Assembly (NCBI GenBank): GCA_030592985.1
Contig: JAUVIB010000064.1
Location: 1 to 11,709, forward strand
DNA: 11,709 nt
Source: Calditrichaceae bacterium
GTDB taxonomy: Bacteria > Calditrichota > Calditrichia > Calditrichales > Calditrichaceae
Reading direction: 5' to 3'
In this document: piece by piece, positions 1 through 6,940 of the stretch
Position numbering within the stretch: position 1 is the first letter of the stretch
Layout of the letters: each line of letters starts with the position of its first letter
The notes under the pieces: model-generated
Told to the model about the DNA's origin: nothing
Databases searched by the model: none
What the model saw: only the letters and a program-made list of their open reading frames with translations
Position numbers and translations under genes: made by a program

Positions 1-17
1 ATGACTCTGTTTATTTA
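1..17 (+). repeat. Left terminal inverted repeat of the IS
   Basis: The 17 bases atgactctgtttattta are exactly complementary to 1937-1953. The repeat begins at the first base of the window, so it may be longer than seen. Confidence 0.85.
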
Positions 18-23
18 TTACAA

Positions 24-48
24 TATTTTTCATAACCTATGAAAAATA
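24..48 (+). repeat. Hairpin inside the IS left end, upstream of the transposase gene
   Basis: A perfect 10-bp inverted repeat, TATTTTTCAT at 24-33 and ATGAAAAATA at 39-48, flanks the 5-nt loop AACCT. It lies between the left terminal repeat and the putative transposase promoter. No U-tract follows on either strand, so it is not a standard terminator. Hairpins near IS ends can limit read-through expression of transposase from outside promoters; that role here is inference. Confidence 0.45.
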
Positions 49-71
49 AATAAGTTATATCGTTTTTTTTC

Positions 72-100
72 TTGATTTTTATTTAGAAATTCACTATCTT
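72..100 (+). promoter_or_regulatory. Possible transposase promoter
   Basis: TTGATT at 72-77 and TATCTT at 95-100 resemble sigma-70 -35 and -10 boxes, with a 17-bp spacer. They lie about 45 bp upstream of the transposase start. The region is very AT-rich, so chance matches are likely, and if the host belongs to the FCB group its promoter consensus may differ. Confidence 0.3.
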
Positions 101-145
101 AAGTCACTGATAATTAATGAGATAGAAAACTTTTCAAGGAATTAC

Positions 146-1783
146 ATGTTTAGGAAATCAACTGCCCAATCATCTCTTTTTGATGCAGAACATTATTTGA
201 AAGACGCCCTGCCGGGAAATGACTGGTCTTATATTTACAGAGATAAAATATTGCTGCTTATCGACGAAGATAAATTCAAGCATCTCTATTCGCAAGAGAA
301 AGGACGGCCAAACAATTCTATAAAGACTATGATTTCTTTGTTAATCTTTATGGGACTGGAAAAATATGTTTGGCGAAGCGTAGAATTTCAGTTTCCACGC
401 AGAATAGACTGGATGATAGCCACCAATGCCCAAATAGGAAACGCATTTATCGACCATGTAACCTTATTTAAATTTTATCAGCGCCTTGAAAATGACGAAA
501 CTGCCGTCAAATTGTTTGCCGAAATTACAAATAAATTTATTGAGCTATGCGGTACTTCTATAAAGAAACAAAGAACCGATTCCTTTTTTGTGCATGGCTG
601 GCTTCAGAATCTATCCCGCTATGGCCTGTTTAAAGAAACAATTCGCAAGTTCTTATACACACTTCGTAAACAGAAACAAGGTTTATATGAAAACATAGAA
701 GGCCAGCTATCAAAGCAATATCTTGATAAAGATTTTGATCTTACCGAGAAGGATAATGAGAAAGCCCGTCGTCGCGTTTCGGAAATGGCCACAGATATGT
801 ATAAAATAATAATTGCTTTTGAGAACCACAAGCAAATAAAATATTATGAGACCTTTAAAATATTAAAGCAGGTTTTTCAACAGCAATGCGAAGTAAAACA
901 AGAACCGGATAATCAAGAACCCGAAATAATACTCAAAGATAAACCCGATAAGAAAGCAATAAACACACCTCACAATTCACAGGCGCAATATAAACGCAAA
1001 GGCAAGCAGCAGGTAACCGGCGATGCAGCCTTTGCAACAGAGACATGCGATGAAGACAATAAGACACAATTTATCACAGACATAAAATTATCTGAGATTA
1101 GCGAGCATGATTCAACCCAACAACCCAAAATACAAGAACGTTTAATCAACAATGAACTTAAGCCGGAAAAACAATATGCGGACGCTGGTTTTGTAAACGG
1201 TAAAACGATAAAGAAATCTAAAGAAAACGATATAGAATTAGAAGGACCTACAGCTGGTCGAAGTCAATCTTTTGAAGCTTATGAATCATCAGAACGTATA
1301 TTCGATGCAGGTGACTTTGATACAACTTATGATGATAACAGCGCTGAGCTTATCGTAAATAAATGTCCTGAAGGTCATAAACCTGTTAATCAGGAGAAAA
1401 GTAAGAAAACAGGTAAATTGAAAGTCCATTTTGATACAAAGATATGCAGCGCATGTGCAAAACAGAATCAATGTCCGATACGTGTTGGAAAGCGTGTTGC
1501 AACTTACAGCGTGACAGAAGAGGAATATATAGGAGCTGCACGACATCATAAATATATGAGTAGCAGTGAATATCGTAAAGAGTGCGGAATAAGAGCCGGC
1601 GCCGAATCATTGGTATCGGAACTGACACGTGCCCACGGTATGCGTAAATCACGTCATCGGGAACGAAAGCGAACGGAATTGCAATTAATATTTGCTTCTT
1701 TGGCTTGTAATGTAAAACGCTTTATTGCGCATTGGGAGAAATACGGCCAATCTGAATTAAAACCAGCTTGTCAATGTGTCTGA
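146..1783 (+). CDS. IS1182-family DDE transposase
   Basis: This 545-residue protein catalyses cut-and-join transposition of the surrounding IS. The N-terminal third (about 30-130) resembles the InsH/DUF772 DNA-binding region of IS5/IS1182-type transposases. The likely catalytic triad is D145 (in QRTDSFF), D346 (in QYADAGF) and E487 (in RAGAES). E487 sits in the conserved run RAGAE...R.HGMRKSRHR followed by LQLIFASLACNVKRF, typical of the DDE_Tnp_1_6 C-terminus. A cysteine/histidine cluster (C407-PEG-H411, then C434-x2-C437-x5-C443) precedes the final catalytic segment, as is common in this family. AAGGA at 136-140, five bases before the ATG, is a good ribosome binding site. Length is within the family range, and no frameshift or internal stop is seen. 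It is the only confident plus-strand gene here. Confidence 0.93.
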   Translation: MFRKSTAQSSLFDAEHYLKDALPGNDWSYIYRDKILLLIDEDKFKHLYSQEKGRPNNSIKTMISLLIFMGLEKYVWRSVEFQFPRRIDWMIATNAQIGNAFIDHVTLFKFYQRLENDETAVKLFAEITNKFIELCGTSIKKQRTDSFFVHGWLQNLSRYGLFKETIRKFLYTLRKQKQGLYENIEGQLSKQYLDKDFDLTEKDNEKARRRVSEMATDMYKIIIAFENHKQIKYYETFKILKQVFQQQCEVKQEPDNQEPEIILKDKPDKKAINTPHNSQAQYKRKGKQQVTGDAAFATETCDEDNKTQFITDIKLSEISEHDSTQQPKIQERLINNELKPEKQYADAGFVNGKTIKKSKENDIELEGPTAGRSQSFEAYESSERIFDAGDFDTTYDDNSAELIVNKCPEGHKPVNQEKSKKTGKLKVHFDTKICSACAKQNQCPIRVGKRVATYSVTEEEYIGAARHHKYMSSSEYRKECGIRAGAESLVSELTRAHGMRKSRHRERKRTELQLIFASLACNVKRFIAHWEKYGQSELKPACQCV

Positions 1784-1936
1784 TAGGCATATTTTTTCAT
1801 TTTTAGGCCATAAAATGGAAAAACGTTGAAACAGCTTAAGGATATTAATGCTTTTAAGGCAAATTTTCAAGTTTTCAAAGAACAAAACATTTATAGTGTA
1901 TATTTGTACATCTATGTCGATAATTTAAAAACCTAT

Positions 1937-1953
1937 TAAATAAACAGAGTCAT
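1937..1953 (-). repeat. Right terminal inverted repeat of the IS
   Basis: taaataaacagagtcat is the exact reverse complement of 1-17. Just outside it, gactctg at 1960-1966 mirrors the cagagtc of the IS end (1945-1951), giving a 7-bp inverted repeat with an 8-nt AT-only centre that spans the IS/host junction. Confidence 0.85.
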
Positions 1954-2003
1954 ATTATAGACTCTGCTTTGATAAAAAGCTAACTGACAATAATAATAGC
2001 GGC

Positions 2004-2106
2004 CATTCCAGCGTAAGCTGAAATTTGAATGTTAAAAATTATCCGTAAATTATCATAATTCTATTAAACACAATTTAGATTCCAGCTTTAAACATGCTGG
2101 AATGAC
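2004..2106. repeat. REP-like palindromic repeat between the IS and miaA
   Basis: Two related hairpins face each other. The left one is attccagc (2005-2012) - gtaa - gctgaaat (2017-2024), with one mismatch. The right one is attccagc (2079-2086) - 9-nt loop - gctggaat (2096-2103), a perfect 8-bp stem. The outermost arms, cattccagc at 2004-2012 and gctggaatg at 2096-2104, are also perfectly complementary. The pattern resembles the dispersed 'cattccagc...gctggaatgac' intergenic repeats seen in many bacterial genomes. The right hairpin ends about 57 bp past the miaA stop codon and could protect or end that transcript, but no U-tract follows. Nothing else is seen between 1954 and 2160. Confidence 0.6.
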
Positions 2107-2160
2107 AAATATTGGGAACCAAATTATCGATAACCACGATCATAACAGTCCATTAGGGGC

Positions 2161-3078
2161 TTAATGTGTATTAACAATTTCCGTAGCCAGATTTTGCAAA
2201 TCCTTTTCTTTCGATATTTCAAACCATTGAATGCGTTTGTCTTTTTTAAACCAGGTAAGCTGTCTTTTCGCATAATGGCGGGAATTTCTTTTTATCAAAT
2301 TTACCATATCATCAGAGCTTATTTTTGCGGTTAAATAGGAAATGGCTTCTTTATACCCCACAGTATTTAGGGAATTTAAATTTAAATTATAACCTTTCTC
2401 GATTAACGATTTAACCTCTTCCAATAAACCATCATTAAGCATTTTATCTACACGGCGGTTAATTTTATCGTAAAGTATATCACGCTTCATAGTTAGGCCG
2501 TACATTTTAGGGATAAAAGAAGCTTTATCCCCACTTGTTTGATGCCATTGTGAAAAAGGGATGCCGCTGCTTAGGTAAACTTCAAGCGCACGCGTAATTC
2601 TTTGGGGATCATTCTCCGATATTTTTCTTGCATATAGAGGATCAATTTCCTTGAGTTGTTTATACAATTTTTTTAGGCCAAGATTCTTCAAATCTTCTGC
2701 TATTTTTTTTATAATATCAGGATCAATATCCGGCGCTTTAGATATCCCATCAATTAGTGTTTTAATATACAATCCGGATCCACCTACAACTACCGGAGTA
2801 TTTCCTCTATCAAAGATATCATTAATCACAGAACGTGCGTCTTTTGAATATTTTCCTGCATTATAATCTTCATCAGGCTCCAGAATATCTATGAAATGAT
2901 GGGGGATTTGGGCAATTTCTTCTTTTAGGGGCTTGGCTGTACCGATATTCATATACTTATATAATTGCCGCGAATCCGCAGAAACAATCTCTACGTTAAT
3001 TTTTTCAGCAATTAAGAGAGACAAATGGGTTTTTCCGACACCGGTCGGACCAACTATAAAAATTACGGGGAATTTCAT
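2161..3078 (-). CDS. miaA: tRNA dimethylallyltransferase MiaA
   Basis: MiaA transfers a dimethylallyl group from DMAPP to N6 of adenosine 37 in tRNAs that read codons starting with U, which stabilises codon-anticodon pairing. The 305-residue product is of usual length. It shows the P-loop GPTGVGKT at 10-17, the SADSRQ motif (33-38, with the catalytic-type Asp35) followed by YKYMNIGTAKP, the END-PQR segment (155-160) with RALEVY, GYKE at 241-244, and the C-terminal RHYAKRQLTWF (267-277). The ATG is preceded by only a weak GGAT-like site. It lies downstream of mutL on the same strand, a frequent pairing, but a 432-bp gap containing a repeat element separates them, so a shared transcript is uncertain. 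Confidence 0.96.
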   Translation of the reverse strand: MKFPVIFIVGPTGVGKTHLSLLIAEKINVEIVSADSRQLYKYMNIGTAKPLKEEIAQIPHHFIDILEPDEDYNAGKYSKDARSVINDIFDRGNTPVVVGGSGLYIKTLIDGISKAPDIDPDIIKKIAEDLKNLGLKKLYKQLKEIDPLYARKISENDPQRITRALEVYLSSGIPFSQWHQTSGDKASFIPKMYGLTMKRDILYDKINRRVDKMLNDGLLEEVKSLIEKGYNLNLNSLNTVGYKEAISYLTAKISSDDMVNLIKRNSRHYAKRQLTWFKKDKRIQWFEISKEKDLQNLATEIVNTH

Positions 3079-3131
3079 GTGTTAATCCGTTAAAAGTTGA
3101 TATCATGATTAAAATAAATTTCTAATTGATC

Positions 3132-3319
3132 TAATTAGTGTCTGAACAAAAAGTCCATTTCTGTCATTGCGAGTCGGGATTCATCCCGACGTGGCAATCC
3201 TTTTTTAGAGGGTGTAACCTTGTTTCTCAACGGGATTGCTTCGTCGCTAACGCTTCTCGCAATGACGTCATTTCTTTGTATTTTTTTGGATTCATTCGTT
3301 TTCGTTCAAACACTAATTA
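3132..3319. repeat. MITE-like composite inverted-repeat element between mutL and miaA
   Basis: The element is delimited by imperfect 16-bp inverted repeats at 3132-3147 and 3304-3319 (core aattagtgt[c/t]tgaac, one mismatch). Inside it is a perfect 11-bp inverted repeat, gtcattgcgag at 3163-3173 with ctcgcaatgac at 3256-3266. Deeper still are gcaatcc at 3194-3200 with ggattgc at 3233-3239, and the small hairpin tcggga-ttca-tcccga at 3174-3189. The 'gtcattgcgag...gcaatgac' core resembles dispersed intergenic repeats found in many genomes. It encodes no convincing protein; a 60-codon plus-strand reading frame across it follows the repeats and has no ribosome binding site. The rest of the 3079-3510 gap is AT-rich with nothing recognised. 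Confidence 0.65.
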
Positions 3320-3499
3320 ACCTAATTATCTAAATAAATCCCAATAATATCAACTCACAATTTTGGTTTTATTTATGTTGCAATAAATTAGCAACTTATT
3401 TTACTTTCATATAAATAGAATTAAATATTAAATTCAATTTTTACACTATATTTTGAAATAGTCACCCTTTCAAAAAGAATTATAATCTTCTAAACTGTT

Positions 3500-3523
3500 A
3501 CGCATAAACATTAGGTTATGCGT
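3500..3523 (-). terminator. Hairpin spanning the mutL stop codon (weak terminator candidate)
   Basis: ACGCATAA at 3500-3507 and TTATGCGT at 3516-3523 form an 8-bp stem with an 8-nt loop that includes the mutL stop codon (3511-3513). On the minus strand the stem is followed by TAACAGTTTAG, not a U-run, so intrinsic termination is doubtful. It may serve as a 3' end-stabilising structure. Confidence 0.25.
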
Positions 3524-5328
3524 TTAAATTTACGATCTAACTCTTCTAAATCCATTGTTACAATAACCGGGCGTCCATGGGGACAAAAGAAAGGAGAATC
3601 ACAGGCAAACAGTTGATCAATTAAAGTCTGCATTTGCGTCTGTGTTAATACATCACCCGATTTTACAGCATTCTTGCAGGCATAAGCAGCAGCCACTTTT
3701 TCGGTTTGATCAAAATCTTTTAACGGTTTGTTTTTATAATAATCAATAATATCCAAAAGAATTTGAGACTCCCGTCCTACTTTTACATCAGAAGGCATTG
3801 CTTCAATAATGATCGTATTTCCACTAAAAACCTTAATTCCAAATCCGATGTCATTTAATATTTGATAAATTTCTTTAAATACCATGAAATCATCATATGA
3901 AAGGTTTATTTTCTGTGGGAACAACAGTCGTTGACTCGCCACATGCCCTCCACCTTTCAAGACATTCAGCATTCGTTCATATAGAACACGCTCATGCGCT
4001 ACATGCTGATCTATAATTACCATTCCGCTTCTTATTTCAGAAATAATATAACGATTATGTAACTGCCAAAGCTGAACATCTACTTTCTCTTCAACAGTTT
4101 TATCAAGGGAAGATTCTCCGGGCTTAAAAATTTCTTCTTGCTGGGTTTTGTGTACATTTTCATTATTAAAATAAGTCAGGCTTAACTGTGAACCGGAAGG
4201 CCTGGCCATCTGTTTGTGGCGTCCTTTTAATTCATTGATAATTTCACCGGGTTTTCTGTTTGTTTCACTGGAAAGATATGCCATGGCATTTCCGGAAGGA
4301 GCATGACTAATATCGGGAATAACATTTTCTTTTTTAAGTGTACTTTGGATACTGTTAATTACAAAATAATATATCGTTCGATCATTAGAAAATTTTACTT
4401 CCATTTTCATAGGATGAACATTTACATCAACAGTGGCGGGATCTAAATCAAGAAAAAGACAATAAATCGGATATTCACCGGGAGAGATCAGTTTACTATA
4501 ACCCTGGAATACGGCATGATTAATAGATTTATCCTGAATAGGACGACCGTTTAGAAAGATATATTGATGACCCCGTGATCTACGCACTACATCCGGACGG
4601 CTAATAAAACCGGAAATCTCCATACCTCCTAACTCATTTTTAAAAGGAATAAGTCCTCGAAAAATTTGCTCACCAAAAACAGCCTTCACCCGCTCATCAA
4701 TTCCTTCATCTCGTAAATTAAAAACCTGATTATCTTCAATCCATAATTCAAAATGAATATCCGGATAAGCTAAAAAGAATCGTTTCAAGGTAAGTATTAT
4801 CTGTTGACTTTCAGCATTATCGGAACGTAAAAAATTCCGCCGGGCGGGAGTATTGAAAAATAAATTTTGAATACTCACGGTAGTACCTTCATTAGCTGCT
4901 GTTTTGCGAAGAGCCTGAGGTTTTCCACCATTAATAGTATAAATATTTCCGACCTGGTCCTCTTTACGGCGTGTTTTGACTTCCACCTGTGATACAGATG
5001 CTATACTCGGGAGTGCTTCCCCACGAAAACCCAAAGTATCAATCTGATAAAGATCTTTTTCTGAATGAATTTTACTGGTAGCATGACGTGCGAATGCTGT
5101 TTGTATATCCTCCGTACTCATCCCGAAACCATTATCAACAACACGGATCAATTTTTTACCGGATTGTTCTATATGCACTACTATTCTGGTAGGATCGGCA
5201 TCAATGGCATTCTCCACAAGTTCCTTTACAACCGAAGCAGGACGTTCTACTACTTCACCGGCAGCAATTTTATTAGCGAGGTTCTCAGGAAGGATGTATA
5301 TTTTATTTTCATTTGACTTCTTTTTCAT
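3511..5328 (-). CDS. mutL: DNA mismatch repair protein MutL (endonuclease type)
   Basis: MutL links MutS mismatch recognition to strand removal. The 605-residue protein has the GHKL ATPase N-terminus: IAAGEVVERP (21-30), ELVENAIDA with E36 and N40, DNGFGM (65-70), ARHATSK (80-86) and LGFRGEALPSIA (99-110). A variable linker (about 335-415) leads to the MutL_C domain. That domain carries metal-site motifs of the nicking subclass: DQHVAHERVLYE (440-451, a variant of DQHA-x2-E-x4-E), ACKNAVKSGD (550-559) and CPHGRP (582-587). QRLLFP at 466-471 fits the sliding-clamp-binding motif position of bacterial MutL. The host therefore probably uses MutH-independent repair. The ATG is A-rich upstream with a poor Shine-Dalgarno, and it overlaps the stop of a 4-codon leader ORF (5325-5339). 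Confidence 0.97.
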   Translation of the reverse strand: MKKKSNENKIYILPENLANKIAAGEVVERPASVVKELVENAIDADPTRIVVHIEQSGKKLIRVVDNGFGMSTEDIQTAFARHATSKIHSEKDLYQIDTLGFRGEALPSIASVSQVEVKTRRKEDQVGNIYTINGGKPQALRKTAANEGTTVSIQNLFFNTPARRNFLRSDNAESQQIILTLKRFFLAYPDIHFELWIEDNQVFNLRDEGIDERVKAVFGEQIFRGLIPFKNELGGMEISGFISRPDVVRRSRGHQYIFLNGRPIQDKSINHAVFQGYSKLISPGEYPIYCLFLDLDPATVDVNVHPMKMEVKFSNDRTIYYFVINSIQSTLKKENVIPDISHAPSGNAMAYLSSETNRKPGEIINELKGRHKQMARPSGSQLSLTYFNNENVHKTQQEEIFKPGESSLDKTVEEKVDVQLWQLHNRYIISEIRSGMVIIDQHVAHERVLYERMLNVLKGGGHVASQRLLFPQKINLSYDDFMVFKEIYQILNDIGFGIKVFSGNTIIIEAMPSDVKVGRESQILLDIIDYYKNKPLKDFDQTEKVAAAYACKNAVKSGDVLTQTQMQTLIDQLFACDSPFFCPHGRPVIVTMDLEELDRKFKRIT

Positions 5329-5339
5329 TTTTTTACCAT
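5325..5339 (-). other. Tiny leader ORF (4 codons) overlapping the mutL start
   Basis: On the minus strand ATG GTA AAA AAA TGA starts at 5339, and its TGA overlaps the mutL ATG (5328) as ATGA. A GAGGG in the 3' arm of the upstream hairpin lies 10 nt before this ATG, a better Shine-Dalgarno distance than to the mutL ATG (21 nt). It may load ribosomes for coupled mutL translation. It is far too short to be supported as a gene and could be coincidence. Confidence 0.2.
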
Positions 5340-5346
5340 ATACAAG

Positions 5347-5370
5347 AATCCCTCTTTATTAAGAGGGATT
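5347..5370 (-). promoter_or_regulatory. Perfect 10-bp hairpin in the antiporter-mutL intergenic region
   Basis: AATCCCTCTT (5347-5356) and AAGAGGGATT (5361-5370) pair perfectly around a 4-nt loop. On the minus strand it lies 40 nt after the antiporter stop codon and 18 nt before the mutL ATG. The sequence after it (CTTGTATATGG) has no U-run, so it is a weak terminator candidate. It could instead be a leader structure that hides the GAGGG in its 3' arm. Confidence 0.5.
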
Positions 5371-5410
5371 ATAAAATATTGCCGGTTTTTGATAAAACTT
5401 ATAAAGCGCT

Positions 5411-6919
5411 TTATATCAAAAATATAATTGACACAATAATAAAAATCGGCATTAAAATTGGTATTGAATATTTAATCATATATCCAAAGAAACTAGGCAT
5501 TTCAATTCCTGATTCTTCTGCAATAGCCTTAACCATAAAGTTAGGAGCATTTCCTATGTAGGTATTGGCCCCCATAAAAACTGCTCCAAGGGAAATTGCT
5601 GTTAAATACCTAATAAATTCGGGATATTTCTGAGCCACATTACCTGCAGCAAATGCCTCTCTAATCTGTGGTTCTGTCAAACCCAGTTTACCGAGAGCGC
5701 TATTAAAAAAGGTTAAATAAGTGGGTGCATTATCCAGAAAACTGGAAAGCCCGCCTGTTACCCAAAAATAATGTATTTCTTTTTCCACAGCGGTTACGAC
5801 AAATGCCAATACCCCATGCTCACCTGCCTTAAGAATGGCCAATGCCGGAATGATAGTCATAAAAATACCGGCGAAAAGATAGGCAACCTCCATTATGGGA
5901 AACCAGTTAAAATCATTTCCCTCCCGGATTGCCTTGCTGGTTAATTTAAGAGAAAGGAGTCCCATCCCAATTATCCAGAAATCACGTATAATGTTCTGCA
6001 TCTGCATGTGGACGCCAAGAACGTTAATTTCAGCTAAATGAACAACCCCGCTGAATAATACGCCAAAGATTATGCCTCCAAGAAACAATAAATTGAATAA
6101 TCCTTCAACCTTTATTGGTATCTTAGTTTCAGTGTCCACCAATTCCGCTTTATTCTCTTTCTTATAATAATATAAATCAAAAAGATATGTTAAAACTAAA
6201 AGAATACTTGCAACGGTCAGCATTTCAGGAAGCAAATTGAATGTCCAGAAAAAACTGACTCCATGTAGAAATCCAAGAAAGAGCGGCGGATCACCGAGCG
6301 GTGTTAACGAACCGCCAACATTGGCTACAAGAAAAATAAAGAAAACCACCAAATGCACTTTATACTTTCGCTTTTCGTTGGCCCGCAGTAAAGGACGAAT
6401 CATCACCATAGCAGCGCCCGTCGTCCCAATCCATGAAGCCAATAAAGTTCCTATTAATATAATTATTAAATTGACTTGTGGGGTTCCTTTTAAAGTTCCT
6501 TTTATAAGTATCCCACCCGAAACGGTAAACAATCCCCACAAAAGGATTATAAATGGAATATAATCCAATAAATAAATATGCATAATTTCATGGAAGGCTT
6601 CACCATGATAAACCAATAAGAATGGAATTGCAAAAGCTAAAGCCCACATCGCAGAAATTTTAGGAAAATGTTTGTGCCAGAAATGTGGAAATAATAGAGG
6701 CCCTAAAGCTATTGACAATAAGATACCGATAAAGGGTATAATACTCCACAGAGGAAGTTCCTCTCCCAGGTTACCTGCATGTTCTGCTGAAACGGCTTCA
6801 TGATCGTTTGATGTTGTTATCTGAACATGGGTAGTATCAGCAAAAGAAAAACTAAAAGTTAAAAATAGTAAAGCCAGTAAAGCGAGGAATAAATAAATAC
6901 GGGATTTATTACGAGCCAT
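5411..6919 (-). CDS. nhaD: NhaD-type Na+/H+ antiporter (ion transporter superfamily)
   Basis: This 502-residue, very hydrophobic inner-membrane protein has about a dozen predicted membrane segments. Diagnostic runs are GTTGAAMVMIRPLLRAN (165-181), NVGGSLTPLGDPPLFLGF (200-217), GGLSSFLDNAPTYLTFF (389-405) and GANTYIGNAPNFMVKAIAE (450-468). The paired TP-GDPP and DNAPTY/GNAP motifs in the two halves are typical of NhaD/ArsB-type carriers. The expected role is electrogenic sodium or lithium extrusion in exchange for protons. The N-terminus looks like a cleavable signal peptide (hydrophobic 9-26, SFA|DTT after A27), followed by an acidic, His-containing stretch (28-55) before the first core helix. 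AAGGAG at 6926-6931, six bases before the ATG at 6919, fixes the start; the in-frame TTG at 6925 abuts the Shine-Dalgarno. The gene follows the ArsC-like gene by 21 bp. An arsenite or organic-anion substrate is less likely. Confidence 0.82.
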   Translation of the reverse strand: MARNKSRIYLFLALLALLFLTFSFSFADTTHVQITTSNDHEAVSAEHAGNLGEELPLWSIIPFIGILLSIALGPLLFPHFWHKHFPKISAMWALAFAIPFLLVYHGEAFHEIMHIYLLDYIPFIILLWGLFTVSGGILIKGTLKGTPQVNLIIILIGTLLASWIGTTGAAMVMIRPLLRANEKRKYKVHLVVFFIFLVANVGGSLTPLGDPPLFLGFLHGVSFFWTFNLLPEMLTVASILLVLTYLFDLYYYKKENKAELVDTETKIPIKVEGLFNLLFLGGIIFGVLFSGVVHLAEINVLGVHMQMQNIIRDFWIIGMGLLSLKLTSKAIREGNDFNWFPIMEVAYLFAGIFMTIIPALAILKAGEHGVLAFVVTAVEKEIHYFWVTGGLSSFLDNAPTYLTFFNSALGKLGLTEPQIREAFAAGNVAQKYPEFIRYLTAISLGAVFMGANTYIGNAPNFMVKAIAEESGIEMPSFFGYMIKYSIPILMPIFIIVSIIFLI

Positions 6920-6940
6920 CAACAACTCCTTAAATATTAA

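Larger units (their letters stand above)
1..1953 (+). mobile_element. IS1182-family insertion sequence, apparently complete
   Basis: A single DDE transposase gene is bounded by 17-bp perfect terminal inverted repeats: atgactctgtttattta at 1-17 and its exact reverse complement at 1937-1953. The symmetry breaks at the 18th base. The transposase is full length, so the element looks autonomous. Because the left end coincides with the first base of the window, the true left boundary could lie slightly further out, and the target-site duplication cannot be determined. There is no passenger gene: 1784-1936 is AT-rich and non-coding. The family assignment rests on the transposase motifs, not on a database match. 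Confidence 0.85.

Noticed and set aside
1386..1652. Minus-strand frames inside the transposase gene
   Set aside because: They are antisense to the conserved C-terminal DDE region and show no independent coding signal.
3138..3320. 60-codon plus-strand frame between mutL and miaA
   Set aside because: It follows the inverted-repeat element almost end to end, has no ribosome binding site and no recognisable protein pattern.
6920..6925. TTG start at 6925 for the antiporter
   Set aside because: It directly abuts AAGGAG, leaving no spacer; ATG 6919 has a six-base spacer.
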